13,437 bases of DNA from Planctomycetaceae bacterium (GTDB lineage Bacteria; Planctomycetota; Planctomycetia; Pirellulales; Thermoguttaceae), in the NCBI GenBank assembly GCA_031278315.1, contig JAITKS010000139.1, forward strand, positions 1 to 13,437, in the 5' to 3' direction. How positions within the stretch are numbered: the stretch's first letter is position 1; the number at the start of each line of letters is the position of its first letter. Both the position numbers and the translations under genes were made by a program. The notes under the pieces were generated by a model, which was not told the origin of the DNA, searched no databases, and was given only the letters and a program-made list of their open reading frames with translations. Positions 13,239 through 13,437 of this stretch are shown one piece after another.

Positions 13239-13251
13239 GCCCTGAAAGGGC
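13239..13251. repeat. GCCCTGAAAGGGC palindrome, copy 1
   Basis: Perfect five-base-pair arms (gccct/agggc) around a short loop, followed by gatcggattataac. Same motif at 13305-13317, 66 bases away, and reversed at 8526-8539. Confidence 0.75.
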
Positions 13252-13263
13252 GATCGGATTATA

Positions 13264-13284
13264 ACCCGCCCCAGCGGGGCGGGT
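13264..13284. repeat. GC-rich perfect hairpin
   Basis: acccgcccc, loop agc, ggggcgggt: nine perfect base pairs in otherwise AT-rich DNA. It sits between the two GCCCTGAAAGGGC copies. Followed by aaaatcaccc rather than a T-run on the + strand; on the reverse strand the preceding gggtgatttt and following tataatcc do not form a clear terminator. Confidence 0.75.
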
Positions 13285-13304
13285 AAAATCACCCAAAAAC
13301 CTAA

Positions 13305-13317
13305 GCCCTGAAAGGGC
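13305..13317. repeat. GCCCTGAAAGGGC palindrome, copy 2
   Basis: Identical 13-mer to copy 1, followed by ggccggatat. With copy 1 and the central hairpin it forms a compact palindromic unit of about 80 bases. Confidence 0.75.
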
Positions 13318-13437
13318 GGCCGGATATTGAGACTCATAACCAACGTAATGGAAACGGAACAATAATGTTGTTAATAATTGTTGTCGTTATTTTTTACCGC
13401 CCATTCTGGGTGATTTTATTTTATGCGTTAATGAATT

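Larger units (their letters stand above)
12549..13437. other. terminal gap: pentamer array, AT-rich DNA, gene remnant, GC palindromes
   Basis: No intact gene. It contains the ribosome binding site and pentamer array before the metallophosphoesterase, about 230 bases of AT-rich DNA in which I see nothing definite (12628-12860), the DUF1573-like remnant on the reverse strand (12916-13195), and palindromic motifs from 13239 onward. A final gggtgattttatttt (13405-13419) echoes the reverse complement of ggtaaaatcaccc at 13282-13294. Confidence 0.55.

Noticed and set aside
13239..13317. CRISPR array
   Set aside because: Only two 13-base repeats with a palindromic, GC-rich interval and no cas genes; related motifs also occur singly at 8418 and 8526.
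13096..13362. Reverse open frame of 88 codons at the window end
   Set aside because: The translation (ALSGLRFLGDF) simply reads through the GCCCTGAAAGGGC palindromes, a known way that false genes arise; it also conflicts with the DUF1573-like remnant.

Overview
This AT-rich window has low coding density. It resembles an accessory-type stretch of a Planctomycetota chromosome, probably Pirellulales-like, possibly from a host- or gut-associated lineage. The reasons are an oxidoreductase of the Gfo/Idh/MocA family with a Tat signal, a small TIM-barrel sugar isomerase/epimerase of the type common in that phylum, a cytosolic Hanks-type kinase, a secreted HEAT-repeat protein and a decayed DUF1573-like fragment. 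The lineage is an inference from gene content, not a marker-based assignment.

Layout. Positions 1-177 (-) hold the N-terminus of an AAA-ATPase-like/PD-(D/E)XK family protein cut by the window edge. Positions 605-1351 (-) encode a TIM-barrel isomerase/epimerase. A gene-free 1.2 kb of stacked repeats follows. Then five + strand genes occur in a row: fabZ-like dehydratase (2565-3035), galE (3397-4371), Tat-exported Gfo/Idh/MocA oxidoreductase (4817-6115), secreted HEAT-repeat protein (6576-8312) and Ser/Thr kinase (8832-9698). Three - strand entries follow: GNAT acetyltransferase (9791-10513), a multi-spanning membrane metallophosphoesterase (10833-12548), and a frameshifted DUF1573-like remnant (12916-13195). 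The window ends in short GC-rich palindromes.

There is no evident operon: apart from the 92-base convergent gap, genes are separated by roughly 320-1200 bases. The functions (lipid precursor dehydration, sugar epimerisation, sugar oxidoreduction, signalling, phosphoester cleavage) do not form one recognisable pathway.

The most distinctive content is between the genes. (1) An interspersed element of about 85 bp (called A here) occurs six times plus one partial. Each of the four full copies beside a gene 3' end has the orientation of that gene. (2) Different short tandem repeats (units of 5, 6, 7, 8, 10, 13, 14 and 15 bp) lie in the leaders or tails of nearly every gene; one sits where the fabZ ribosome binding site should be. 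(3) There are large imperfect palindromes at 2025-2129, 3119-3256 and 10685-10789, a duplicated terminator-like hairpin module (8328-8415 and 8643-8730), and GCCCTGAAAGGGC-type palindromes. I do not see a defence island, CRISPR array, insertion sequence with transposase, tRNA or rRNA.
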